DNA of 64,000 nucleotides from Craspedostauros australis (taxonomy: Eukaryota > Bacillariophyta > Bacillariophyceae > Mastogloiales > Achnanthaceae). Below the pieces are notes generated by a model. It did no database searches. It was not told the DNA's origin and saw only the letters and a program-made list of their open reading frames with translations. The stretch lies in assembly GCA_026770025.1 (NCBI GenBank), contig JAMXDE010000009.1, forward strand, positions 1,587,001-1,651,000. The letters are read 5' to 3'. The position numbers and the translations under genes are program-made. Positions 9,462 to 20,089 of the stretch are shown here, piece by piece. Every line of letters begins with the position of its first letter. Position 1 is the first letter of the stretch.

Positions 9462-11533
9462 ATGTCTGCCAACGATGAACTCGTCTCCCAGTTCATCGCC
9501 TTCACGGGCTGCTCGGATCCAGAACGCGCGCAATCCTACTTGGAGATGAGCGGCGGCAACGTGGAGACCGCGGTGGGTCTGTACATGGAGCACCAGCCTG
9601 GCAGTGTCGGTGCCGCCGGTGCCGGTGGTGCCGCAGGCATGATGGAGGACGCCGTGCGTGCCCCCGATGCCACGCAGAGCATGCGATTGATGGACGATCA
9701 TTCGGGTCATCATGGCATGTTCAACCAGATGATGGATCCGATGATTCAGCAGCAGCTGGCATCGAATGCGTTCGGCGAGACCTCGTTGTTTGGAAACGTC
9801 CGGGATGCCGTCAATGCTGCGGCCGCCGCGGGCGATGACGACGACGATGACGACGATGACTCCGACCACAATGAAAATGACGACATGGACGATATGGTGC
9901 CCAAGGCGCCATCGGCAGCACGTTTGGCGGACATGTTCGCGGCACCCAAGCACCTGATCTTCGACGAAGGCGGCTTCGAGGGTGCACGCAACATGGCGCG
10001 CGACAACAAGCGTTGGTTGTTGGTCAATTTGCAACGTGACAACGAGTTTTCGTGCCATGCATTGAACCGCGATGTTTGGCGAGACGAGTTGGTGGAAAAC
10101 CTCATCCGTGAAGGTTTCGTCTTTTGGCAATCTGTGAGTGTGGTCGCATAGTTGTCGATTTGTATCGGGCTTGTGTCGAGTGCGAAGCGGGTGTGAATCC
10201 GGTTTCCTACTGTCTTCATGGGTCTGCGTGGGCCTTGACGTCGTGGGAATCTTGCATGGATGGTTCGTGCCTCTTCGCATGACATCATGCCTTGGTTGGC
10301 ACGCTCTTTTGACTCCCGTCATTCGTATCATGTGCTAGCACAAGTGCTCCCCCAGATACCATACGATGATGCAAAGCAGACGTGGCAGCCATTCGGTAAC
10401 CGCTCTGCTCATTCATGTTCATATTCATGGTCAGATTCTCACACAAAACGCACATACCATCTCCATCTTTTCTCCCACTTGCACTTGCACTGCCGCTCTT
10501 CACTCCTTCTTCTTCTCCTTCTTCGACACGGACCTACACAGATGGATATCTCACCCGACGGACAGGTGTATGCGCAGCGATACCACGTACATGATTTCCC
10601 GCACATCGCCATCATCGATCCACGCACTCGACGGCTCCTGTGGAAAAAAGAGGGATGGACGCAGCAGAACCCCATGACTTCCGCATTGTTCGCGGAAACC
10701 GCAATGGACTTTTGCTCTCGCTATTCCTTCGACAAGCCACCAGCTGCACCGCGTCCACCAAAGAAATCGGTCCAGGACTTGCCCGAGGAGGACCAACTCC
10801 AGGCCGCCATGCGCGCAAGCTTGCAAGGAAATGCGGCTGCTGGTAACGACGACGACGACGACGATGATGACATGGATATGGAGGAAGACTACGAGTACAA
10901 CGACGGCGACAGCGATGTCGATGATGACAATGCGAATGCTGCAGACGAAGCGGCCGCAGCCGAGAACAGCGCGGAAACCGACTCCAAACCCAGCGCCACG
11001 GAGGAAGCCAAGCCAGCATCATTGATCGATGAATTGTTGAAGATGGATGTCCCCGATGAGCCAGCGTCTGGCGCGAGAATCCAGCTGCGGTTGCCGAATG
11101 GAAAGCGAGTGGTCCGAAAGTTCAATCCCTCCGATACCGTTCGTACAGTCTACCTCGTCTGCGTGGTAAGTTGTTGAAAAGGGAAAACATTGTCATGTGG
11201 AGACAACTGCGATGCTGTGACAGAGGCGCATATACACGCGCATTCCAAGAACCTGTGAGTGGTTATGAAACAAGCCCTTGCTCACACCTTCCACTCTGTT
11301 CTATTCGTACGACGACATGCCCTCGTGCTCTCTCTCTTCCATTCCTTTTCTTCGAATTCAAACATTGATCAAACTGATTGGCCCATATGCAGCACTCCAA
11401 CGAGGAGGCAAAGGGAGGCAAGGACTTCAAGCTCATGGCTGGATTTCCTCCAAAGGATCTGATTGACGACGTCGACGCCACAGTCGAGGCATGCAAGCTG
11501 TCGGGAGAAGTGATAACAATGCGCTGGAAATAG
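9462..11533 (+). CDS. UBA-UAS-UIM-UBX protein (UBXN7/UBXD7 type)
   Basis: Three exons inferred: 9462-10133, 10542-11165 and 11393-11533, joined in phase 0 by GTGAGT...AG and GTAAGT...AG introns of 408 and 227 bp; product 478 residues. Order of parts: UBA-like helices at the N-terminus (residues ~5-45, ELVSQFIAFTGCSDPERA); an Asp-rich tract; a thioredoxin-like UAS domain interrupted by intron 1 (NKRWLLVNLQ, GFVFWQ, then YHVHDFPHIAIIDPRT); a ubiquitin-interacting motif (EEDQLQAAMRASL); a second acidic tract; and a C-terminal UBX domain (RIQLRLPNGKRVVRKF to ITMRWK) split by intron 2. This is the order of UBXN7, which links the Cdc48/p97 ATPase to ubiquitylated substrates and cullin ligases. The UBX loop reads GFPPK where FPR is usual. 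Confidence 0.9.
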
Positions 11534-12006
11534 CGGGCTGCTCTGCAACATTGATCACGTCTGCGCCACATGCGATCCCAAAGAGCAGCGAACACAACAT
11601 TCATTGCGATTGCGTAGCTACGACCCGGAGTGTCACCTTGCAATCGCGCAAAGATCGACATCTTTCACATGAGATCAGTTATTCCTAACAGACGCACACA
11701 CACTGTAGCCAACCGACAACCCAACGTCATGCACATTGACTGGCTCGTTCCAACAAACTATTGTACCATACTCGTTGCATAAGATTCTCGTGCTTCTTGA
11801 CGAAGTTGCAGTGCAGAGTACATGATGTGATTCGTTTGTGTCTTTTTGAGTGGTATGTCTATTGTCGAGGAGTGTTGTTAGTCATCATCATCATCATCGT
11901 CGTTATCGAATGAAGGAACTGACCTGGATCACATCTCGTGAGTAACCTGCGTTCCCAACAGTGAATACGACATGATACGATGCGATACATGCCGGCGAGA
12001 TCTTGC
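11534..12006. other. Intergenic between convergent genes
   Basis: About 470 bp between the 3' ends of the UBX gene (plus) and the NDUFB3-like gene (minus). It contains a short (ATC)n run near 11884. Nothing else seen. Confidence 0.6.
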
Positions 12007-12177
12007 TCAATTTGTCTTGGCGATGGTCTGTGGTCCCTTCATGGTCTTGAACACAGTCTCACAACCCCAGTAAACACCGTAGATCACGACGGCATTGACA
12101 AAACCAGGAAGGGGCCTCTTCCAAAGTCCCTGGAACAGTGGGTGGCGTCGCCAAGCGTCTTGTCCTCTGAGCACCAT
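12007..12177 (-). CDS. Complex I accessory subunit NDUFB3/B12-like
   Basis: A 56-residue protein with the NDUFB3 pattern: a DAWRRHPLF motif (compare NEAWRYMGGF in the human subunit), a short loop, then one membrane helix (GFVNAVVIYGVYWGCETVF). It would sit in the membrane arm of mitochondrial NADH dehydrogenase. The ATG at 12177 is the first usable start. A likely intron lies in the 5' UTR: acceptor CATTGCAG before 12194 and donor GTGAGT after 12361 on the minus strand (166 bp), with an AAC/CAA-rich non-coding first exon upstream. The upstream exon has no coding frame that joins this one. Very short even for this family, so an extra upstream coding exon cannot be excluded. Confidence 0.6.
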   Translation of the reverse strand: MVLRGQDAWRRHPLFQGLWKRPLPGFVNAVVIYGVYWGCETVFKTMKGPQTIAKTN

Positions 12178-12824
12178 GATGGATGGATTCTTTGCTGCAA
12201 TGTGATGCGATGTAACAGAATGTTGGCGAGTTGGGTAGAATGAAAACGAGGAATGAAGGAGTGGGTGAGCGAATGTATCGATGCAAGTTTCATCCAACCA
12301 ATACTCGATACATGCAACAGATTGGACACGTCCAGCCTTGCTTCTCCGCAGAGTACTCACACTATCTGTGTCTACGAACAACGTCGATGTTGATGTCGTT
12401 GTCCAGCTTCTTGATTGTGTGGATGCCTCTTTGCTGTTCTGCCTCTTCTTGATGTTGTCTGGGAGTGTGGTGGTGCTTCGTTGTTTTGCTTGGTTGCTTG
12501 ATCTCTCGGTTTTGCGCGTTGTTGGTTCGCGATCAATTTCTTGGTTTGTGTTTTGCTGTTTGGTGATGAATCGAACTAGTCATTGATTAGATTTTGTCTG
12601 TTGTGCAGGCCACTGCCTCTCAATCTCAATCCAACCAGCACGCTTCATCAGCGAGCAACCACATCCATCTATCCGTGCTTCCATGAAGATCATTCCAGCT
12701 TGATTAATCTACCACACTCCACATAGTAGCATTCGCTCAGTTTTAATATGGAGTATAGTGGCAGACTATATTATCGTCGTCCTCCGTTCCTCCGTTCCTC
12801 CGCTGGTCAGTCGTTTCATGCTGT
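12178..12824. other. NDUFB3-like 5' region and AP-3 delta 3' flank
   Basis: Holds the proposed 5'-UTR intron (12195-12360) and non-coding first exon of the NDUFB3-like gene, its promoter, and the 3' flank of AP-3 delta. No further gene seen. Confidence 0.5.
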
Positions 12825-15800
12825 TTACAGGACGACCTTCTTGAGATCCGATGAGATGGACTTCACGACGGCTGCGTTGGTGGACTTGACATCCACCTTC
12901 ACGGTGCCCTTCTTGATCTTGATCAGAACGCGGACCTGATCGATACCAGCGCTGCACGCGAATGTGCCAGCGTTTGGATCGCCCATGCCACCGTCAACGA
13001 TCTCGGAGGCGTTCAAGAACTTGCCGAAGGCTGCCTTGGCAGCGGTCATCGGGAGCAACGACAACGTCGGCTCCACTTTGACCGTGTTTGATGTCCATCG
13101 CGATGCATCGGCAAGCTGAGTTGCGACGTCCTCCATAGACAGTCCAGCAACTGGATTCAGCTGGGCGGACATCGGCAGGGCCAGCTTGAACGGAACAGAG
13201 CTGCCCGCGACAATGAGATCGCCCTTCACGTCCATCGAGGAGTTGATCTTGCTGTAAGTGAAGGGTCCCGTGCGTGCCGTCTCCGCAAATGCGCCAGGCG
13301 CAACGGCGCCCGTGGTTCCACCAATCATCACGGTGGCCCCGTCGTGCTTGAACTTCAAGGTAGGGTTGTTCAGGGCCGCTGCCTCCATGAAGTTCTGGAC
13401 GCGGATATCGACGAGGACGCTGACGCCGCTGGTAGTCTTGCTGATTTCGGAAACGCGATACAGCAAGAGCACCTTGGCCCATTCGACGGTCGGCGATCCC
13501 GATGCCTGCGATGGCTTGACGCTCGCCTTCATCCATGGGGTTGCAACCGAACTTTCGGATTGTTGCATCGTTGGTGCGGCAACTGGCATACTCATTGCCG
13601 GAGCTGGTGCTGCCATCGACATCATGGGATTGGCAGCGGGCGTGGAGGTCGGTAGGCCAAGCAGATCGTCGAAGGCATTGCCAATCGGGTTTGTGGAAGT
13701 CGCCACGGCAGGCGCGGGCATTGCCATGGAGGCTGGCGCAGGTGGCTGCACAGAGTTGGTGCTGACTGCTGGTGTTGGTGCCGGCGCCGTCATGTCGAAT
13801 CCCAAATTCAGCAAGTCACCATCTTCCTGTTGCTGCGTGGCGGCAAGCTTTTTGCGTTCCTTCTTGGATTGCTTCTTCATCTTCTTGGCTTCCTTTTTGG
13901 CTTGCTTTTTCTCCTTCTTGGATTGTGCCGACGTGAGCGGGACTTCACGGTGCTTGCGTTCTGGCATGACTTCATCTTCACGCAGCGGACTCGTGATGTC
14001 GACCATGGACAAGCCCGAGAATTCCTTGCTCTGGCTGCTAGTGCGTGAGCGCATTCCACCGACTGCTCCAAGACCGAGATCGTCATCATCATCGTCGTCA
14101 TCTTCGCTGTCATAGATCGCCATCGGTGCTGCTTGCGGAGGCGCGACGACTGGCGCAGGAGCCATCATCATCATCATCATCTCTTGCTTCTTCTTGTCCT
14201 TCTTCTTCTGCTTTTTGCTCTTCTTACTCTTCTTGTTGCCAGCCTCATCGTCGTCATCGTCATCGTCGCCTGCAAGCGCAATTGTTTTCAAACGATTCGG
14301 TGTCGTTGCTGATGCGGTCGACGATGGTACGGCGTTCATCGGCTCATCTGGTTTGGCGGTCAGATAGAAGGGATCCGAAGCTGATGCTGGTGCGTTCGTG
14401 TTACTGGTGGCGGTGCTCGGGGTGTACTGCTGCTGTTGTTGTTGGGACTGCGAGCCGAGCAGGTTTCCGTCCGCAACATCGGCGGACGACATAAAGTCCG
14501 AGGACACGGACGTGATGACGGCTGCCTTGTGCACCGTCTTCTTGGTGAAGCTGATGGACTCCATCGCTTGGACTGGTGCTTCCTTCTCGGCCCGGATGAG
14601 ATTTGAGAAGATGGATTCGTTGACGGCGCCATCGACTTCGGAGCGTTGGAATCCGCTTGGATTTTGAAACTTTTTGCGTTGCGCCTTGCCGCTGATGGGC
14701 TTCATCGGTGCTGGTTTGAGCAACGTGTTCAGAACCTGGCTCACGGATCGGCAGCGTTGCGCCAAGCTACCGCCGGCATCGCCTCCGGCTCCAAAGATGC
14801 CTGCATTCGATTTAGCCGCAGCTGTCGTTGGCTTCGATGAGACCGCAGCCAGCGGATCCAGCATGCCGAGGAGATTGCCATCCATGGCATTCGCAAGCGC
14901 GTTATTACCGCTGCTGGCAGCACCAGCATCGTCGTCACTGTCATCATCGTCGCTGTCCGCTTTCGTCAGACCAGGTAGTTCATCGGTGAGGAGGTTGAAG
15001 GATCGCAGCATGACGTACAAGGTCATGGCACGTTCCATGACTTCCGCATCGGTGCTGCGCGCAAAGACGGGAAGATGAAGGCTCAGAGTGTGCATGCATG
15101 CCTCCAATTCATCGTTGCTGGTTTGGGGGTTGGCCGTGGCTGCTGCGAAGATCTTGACGGATGCCTGGATGTAGATCTGCTGCGTCTTGGATTCCAGATC
15201 GGCCGATGGGTCTGTGATGGCCTGGATGATGGAATGGTACGGGCCCTCGCTGTCGTTGTTGTAGATGTACACGACGGAGCTGCCGTTGCTGATGGTCTGC
15301 GGGATGAGATCGGAGTATTCGCCCACGATCCATGCCAACGCTGACAGGATGGCAGGCATCATTCGATGTCCGCGGCCGTTGTCGGTGTCGACATTGCCAA
15401 GGAGATTGCCGTCGTCGTCGCTGCTCTCGTCGTTGTCACCGGCATCGTACTTCATGAGCAGCGTCTCCATGCTCCTTTGCAGAATGTACGGTCGGACTGG
15501 CAGCACGCGCAGAGCGACATTCTGAACCTGGTCACGGAACAGCGGCCCATGATCCTCCAAACCTCGAATCTGCCCCAACTGGAAGAGACGGTCGATGTAC
15601 CACTGGAAGTCCTGGATGAGGGAGTACTTCTCGCTGCTGCACATTTCGACGATGCGCTTGGCCAGATCGAGCTTGTAGCTGCCCGTCGCCATCTCGACGT
15701 GCTGGAAGAGCTGCGACACGAGTCCCATCAAGTTCTTGCGAGACGCCATGCCGGGCAGCAAACTCAAGGCGCGCGAACGGATGGTGACATCATCATCGGA

Positions 15801-16853
15801 CAGGCATTCCAAGATGAGCGGACGGTAGTCGGGCGCCGACAGGACCTTGGGATGCGATTGCATGAGGCTGGCGAATCCCACCAGTCCCAGGTACTTGAGG
15901 TTCTGATCCTTGTCGGAAACGAAATCCTTGAGGGTGTTGGCGCAGAGCGTGACGATCTCCGGCGCGCTGGCGGGCATGGATCCGTCTGATTTGCGACAGT
16001 ATGGCAGACAGAGCGTGATGGTGTGCACGGCCTCGTAGAGCAGGGACTTCGCCGGCGTGTTGCGCACGATGTTGGCCAGCGGCTCGAGCAGCTTGCGTGC
16101 CAAGCGCGGTTCTTCCGGAACGAGGCTGCCCAGGAGCTTGACGACCTTGATGAGCATCCAGTTGTTGCTGGAGGTGGTGAGGAGGCTGAAGAAGGCCGGC
16201 GCCAGATGCAGGTAGTTGCGTGGGTTCTTGTCGGAAAGTTCTGTGATGACGTTGACCGCGCAAGAGACCACGGCCGGGTTGGTGGAGTCCTCGAGGCATT
16301 GGTGGATGCGCGGGAAGGTGAGGCGCAGTCCCTGCGGGTACTTGACGAATAGCTTGAAGAGGCAGAGCAGCGCCTTCTTTCTGAGGTAGGCCTGCGAGTG
16401 GGCTGTGAGGGTGGTGATCTCCGGGAGCAGATCCTGGGCCAGCTCCTCGGTGACGATGTTGGCGACGCAGTTGATGGCCAGCCCCGTCTCGTAGACGCCG
16501 CTCATGTTGAGGGAGCCGTCGGCGCTGCGCAGAGCCTTCTTGAGGAGGTTGGTGGTGAGGAGGATGACGTCCGTGTCCTGCGTGAAGCCCTGGATGGCGG
16601 ACAGGTAGCCGATGCGCTTGTGGGCGAAGCGCGGCGAGCTCATGACCTCGATGGTGGCGAAGTTGGCGTAGCTCATGCCGTAGCCCATCATCTGGAGGAA
16701 GGTGAGCTTCTGCAGCGCGTTGGCCTTCACGTGCATGTCGCTGGACTTGATTTCATTCTTGATCTCCGCGATGCACTGGCTGATGTACAGCGCCGTGTCG
16801 CGCTTTGAGGCACGGATGCCCTTCACCACGTCGGTCAGGCTCTTTTCGAACAT
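12825..16853 (-). CDS. AP-3 adaptor complex subunit delta
   Basis: 1,342 residues in one exon. The N-terminus matches AP-3 delta closely (MFEKSLTDVVKGIRASKRD, YISQCIAEIKNEIK, ANALQKLTFLQMMGY, KRIGYLSAIQGF), followed by the HEAT-like adaptin trunk to about residue 640. The hinge is long, Asp-, Gln- and Met-rich, with two Lys-rich blocks near residues 868 and 976 that resemble the charged hinge of animal AP3D1. The C-terminal ~230 residues look like a beta-rich ear. AP-3 sorts cargo from trans-Golgi/endosomes to vacuole-type organelles. The Lys-rich hinge separates it from alpha and gamma adaptins. Confidence 0.93.
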   Translation of the reverse strand: MFEKSLTDVVKGIRASKRDTALYISQCIAEIKNEIKSSDMHVKANALQKLTFLQMMGYGMSYANFATIEVMSSPRFAHKRIGYLSAIQGFTQDTDVILLTTNLLKKALRSADGSLNMSGVYETGLAINCVANIVTEELAQDLLPEITTLTAHSQAYLRKKALLCLFKLFVKYPQGLRLTFPRIHQCLEDSTNPAVVSCAVNVITELSDKNPRNYLHLAPAFFSLLTTSSNNWMLIKVVKLLGSLVPEEPRLARKLLEPLANIVRNTPAKSLLYEAVHTITLCLPYCRKSDGSMPASAPEIVTLCANTLKDFVSDKDQNLKYLGLVGFASLMQSHPKVLSAPDYRPLILECLSDDDVTIRSRALSLLPGMASRKNLMGLVSQLFQHVEMATGSYKLDLAKRIVEMCSSEKYSLIQDFQWYIDRLFQLGQIRGLEDHGPLFRDQVQNVALRVLPVRPYILQRSMETLLMKYDAGDNDESSDDDGNLLGNVDTDNGRGHRMMPAILSALAWIVGEYSDLIPQTISNGSSVVYIYNNDSEGPYHSIIQAITDPSADLESKTQQIYIQASVKIFAAATANPQTSNDELEACMHTLSLHLPVFARSTDAEVMERAMTLYVMLRSFNLLTDELPGLTKADSDDDDSDDDAGAASSGNNALANAMDGNLLGMLDPLAAVSSKPTTAAAKSNAGIFGAGGDAGGSLAQRCRSVSQVLNTLLKPAPMKPISGKAQRKKFQNPSGFQRSEVDGAVNESIFSNLIRAEKEAPVQAMESISFTKKTVHKAAVITSVSSDFMSSADVADGNLLGSQSQQQQQQYTPSTATSNTNAPASASDPFYLTAKPDEPMNAVPSSTASATTPNRLKTIALAGDDDDDDDEAGNKKSKKSKKQKKKDKKKQEMMMMMMAPAPVVAPPQAAPMAIYDSEDDDDDDDDLGLGAVGGMRSRTSSQSKEFSGLSMVDITSPLREDEVMPERKHREVPLTSAQSKKEKKQAKKEAKKMKKQSKKERKKLAATQQQEDGDLLNLGFDMTAPAPTPAVSTNSVQPPAPASMAMPAPAVATSTNPIGNAFDDLLGLPTSTPAANPMMSMAAPAPAMSMPVAAPTMQQSESSVATPWMKASVKPSQASGSPTVEWAKVLLLYRVSEISKTTSGVSVLVDIRVQNFMEAAALNNPTLKFKHDGATVMIGGTTGAVAPGAFAETARTGPFTYSKINSSMDVKGDLIVAGSSVPFKLALPMSAQLNPVAGLSMEDVATQLADASRWTSNTVKVEPTLSLLPMTAAKAAFGKFLNASEIVDGGMGDPNAGTFACSAGIDQVRVLIKIKKGTVKVDVKSTNAAVVKSISSDLKKVVL

Positions 16854-17987
16854 CCTGATGCTGCTGCTCCGACTGCTGTGCTATTGTGCTGTTGTTGCCG
16901 CGAGTGGGGCAGGGACGAACGATTGTGACTACTCCAGAGTATGATCGTGCACCCTTTGTGATGTTTTGAGTACAGCACTGCCTTTGCTACTGCTTTTGCT
17001 ACTGCCTTTGCTGTTGCTGTTGCGTTCACAGCTCTCAATGATCGTGTGCTTCGATCCTACCCGATCCTTGAGTGAGTGAGTGAGTGAGTGAGTGAGTGAG
17101 TGGGCAGGGTATGGCCGAGTGTCCCGCTTCGAGGATCCAGCATCAAAGGGATAGAGGTTGGTGCTTGTGTCTTTGCGCCTTTGTTGTGGATCCACAGAAG
17201 CCATGGTTGGCAGTGCAGCCAATCCGGCCACTCGGAGAACCTCCACCCGCTGTTGGTGGCAACACAACGCAACAACGCACCAAAGAGCAACAGAACCGTT
17301 TTTGTGTTCCTGATCCACGAACCATCATGTTTTTGTATGTACATTTATTGTAGTATTTGCAGTATATCTGAATAGGTCATGCGAGTCAAGAAGATACCTG
17401 GACATGAAAAAGAACCAGAACTTCGCCAAATCTCCTCACACAAACACACGTACAAAACAAAACAAGTTTGAAGCAAAAGATACCTTACGCTTTTTCTGGT
17501 AATAACACGGATCTCCTAATCCCAAACCGTGAAAATCAAGGCTTGGGGAAAAGTCCGAAGACGCCTCGGGACTTTGTGCGCCCAAGATGCGTGCTGGAGC
17601 GGGTGAGAAAGGGAGGGAGTTGTCACAGAAATCGACAGAGAGAGCGTGACAACCTCACCGTGTTGGCTGTTTCGCGCCTCTTCGAGCTGAGCGTGACATC
17701 GGCAACGAACCAACAAGAAATGACCCCTGTCCTCGCGACACACAAAAGGGCAACCTCATCCCTCTTGTGTCACAATCTCCGCCAACCACCCACCGAGAAA
17801 CGACAACAACCAGAGCCACATTGATCGCAACTTCCGACCTGCCATACTCTCGCGGATTCTCACAACTTCGAATAGAGCAGAGTAATTGTGCCACACCACA
17901 CCGCACCACACTAAATACATTACGCCAGGCGACGACACGAGTGACTCGCATCGCGCACCGCCCAAACATTCACTACAAGTTGCGACC
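16854..17987. other. Divergent intergenic region, AP-3 delta and plastid coiled-coil gene 1
   Basis: About 1.1 kb between two divergent start codons; both promoters should be here. It includes a (TGAG)n microsatellite at 17069-17101. No gene seen. Confidence 0.6.
17069..17101. repeat. (TGAG)n microsatellite
   Basis: About eight tandem TGAG units roughly 215 bp upstream of the AP-3 delta start codon. Confidence 0.9.
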
Positions 17988-19734
17988 ATGATTCGATCGA
18001 CGCTTCTGTTTGCGACTGCCCTCATTGCATGGGAGGCAGTGCACTTCTGCGATGCCTTCCAGTCGCAAGTACAGCAAAAGCAGCATCAGCAGCCACTGCG
18101 CATGCCTTCACATGAAAGCCCCAGGCACGACCAGCTTGGGGCAACCATTGCCACCATCACCAGGAGCAGGAGCAGTAGTACAAGTAGTAACGCCAACACC
18201 CGACTCTCCGCAGTCGATCCCAACCTCTCAGAAGTCGCCAAGGCCTACCAGCGATTTGACGTCGTCACTCCCATCGAAGAAGCAACGCAGCATCTCCAAG
18301 ACAAACTGTCAGTGACGGCAGACCTCGCCGATGTTGCCAACAACGTCGATGGAGCGGACGGCAGTCGTGCGCTGGCCGCCGTCAACGAGTTCATTGCGGC
18401 CGTCAAAGATCAGTTCGATACAAACGTCGGCATGGACAAGGTCCTGGCGGCCACCTCCGCGGACGCCTCCTCGCTCCTGGACAAGACGCCCGCACTCACG
18501 GATTACCTCAAAGACGCCGTGTCGTCATCCTTCGCAACCGACGCTGCCTCCACAACGGTGGCATCCACCAACGTCGACGCGTTCAACGTCCTGGCCAACG
18601 CGCAGACCAAATTCGCCATCATGGCGGACAACACCAGAAATCTGCCTTCCACCCCGAAGATGACGTACACCTTCTCCGCGAGTCCGCAATGGCAGCTCAT
18701 CCAGAACAACGCCGTCCACACGCTGCATGCGCACGGCAGCTGGATTGTTGCCGCCTGCGCCATGGTCATCATGACCGGTCAAAAGCAGGCTGGCTTTGCC
18801 GCGGGACAGCGTAAGGTGGCCGCCGAATTGGCACGCCATGCCAAGTCGTTGTTGGAGATGGCGGACACGATGGTATGTATCGTATCGGACAGCGCGAACA
18901 TCATGATGCGTCATGTATTCACGCTTGAGTTGAATCTGTCTTGCTTGTTTGTTGCTTGGCAAGCTGCTGTTGTCAGACTTATGTGCAAAGCGTGTACTTG
19001 TGTCATTCTCTCATTCTGAAACCACTCTTTGTTTCTGTCGTGCATTGACTTCGCCTCATTCATTTGATACAATTCGTGCGAATGCTCCTTGTTGCCAATC
19101 GCCAAAAAACAACACAAACGTCATTGATGTGTGTCAATTCGACAATGATACCCGAACATTCCTGCCTGCATCTCCTCCCCACAATAACCAGCAAGAGATG
19201 TCCATGGAGATCCAGCAGCTCAATGATGAGACAGTGATCTTGCAAAAGGACGTTCACACTGCCGAGGAACAGCTGAGGAAGCGAACCATCCAAATCAAGC
19301 GCGAGCGCAACCGCATGGCCCAACAGATGGTCTTTGCTCGTCGCCGCATCTACCGAATGAAGACCAAGGTCGAAAAGTCCGAGGCGCGCATGCTGCGGCT
19401 GGAGATGAAGCTAGAGGATCGCTTGGCCGAAAAGAGCCTCTACGCTCATGATCTGGAACTTTGCACGCAACGCATGAAGGAGCTGATCGACCACAAGCCA
19501 CCCGTCGTCGAGGCCACGCCGCCAGAGATCGTCGTGACTCCAACACATGTCGCCGATGCACCAGTACATCAAGATGACGTGGTGACCGAGGAAGCATTGA
19601 TGGAGCCACAGATGGCGCCAGATGCGACCCTCTTGCCCATCTTTCCCACTTTGGAGCACGAAGTCCAATTCGCACGCTCGCATGCCGATGGCGCATCCGC
19701 CACGAGCACTGCTGTTCGCAGCGGCTCTCCCTGA
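17988..19734 (+). CDS. Plastid-targeted, membrane-anchored coiled-coil protein 1
   Basis: Two exons inferred: 17988-18872 and 19192-19734 (GTATGT...CCAG intron of 319 bp, phase 0), 475 residues. The signal peptide (residues ~1-23) ends in CDAFQS, with Phe after the predicted cleavage as in diatom bipartite plastid pre-sequences; a Ser/Asn-rich transit stretch follows, then a helical low-complexity region. A membrane helix lies at about 250-266 (GSWIVAACAMVIMTG), followed by QKQAG. Exon 2 encodes a basic, Arg-rich coiled coil (MEIQQLNDET to MKELIDH) and an acidic end. It is a paralogue of the gene at 26578-28935: shared LS/FA..EVAKAYQRF-type motif, same membrane-Q.QAG block, and an intron exactly 31 residues after that block in both. 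Family not recognised; function unknown. Likely inner plastid membrane or thylakoid, by inference. Confidence 0.7.
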
Positions 19735-20089
19735 ATTGGCAAAGCAGTATGTGTGAGTACGTTAGTGAGGAGAAAGATGAGATTGGTGTACTGCATGTAA
19801 ACCACAACGTGATCAATACATATTTTCATATGATAGCATTCTATGCATGGTTAAGGCTAATCTTGTTCGTGTCTTCTCCATGGCGCTGCTTGTTCACAAT
19901 TGTTTGGAGCAGTCACCAATTGCTCAATCCGTGAACATAACGTTGAAGACAGATATGATGTGGTGCCATCTCTTGTTTTGTTCCATTCTATGCGAGTATG
20001 GAATAATGGTTGAAGTTGAGTCTGTTTCGGTGCTACAAATACTCGACCTTTGTCATGAGCGCCACTCCAGTACAGAACATGTTCGCTTT
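19735..20089. other. Intergenic between convergent genes
   Basis: About 355 bp between two 3' ends. AT-rich; nothing recognisable. Confidence 0.6.

Noticed and set aside
10260-10541. Open sequence joining the UBX gene exons 1 and 2 as a separate long frame
   Set aside because: It lies within intron 1; clean GTGAGT and ACAG signals restore the UAS domain across it.
13258-14115. Long plus-strand frames opposite AP-3 delta
   Set aside because: Shadow of a strongly coding minus strand; composition mirrors it.
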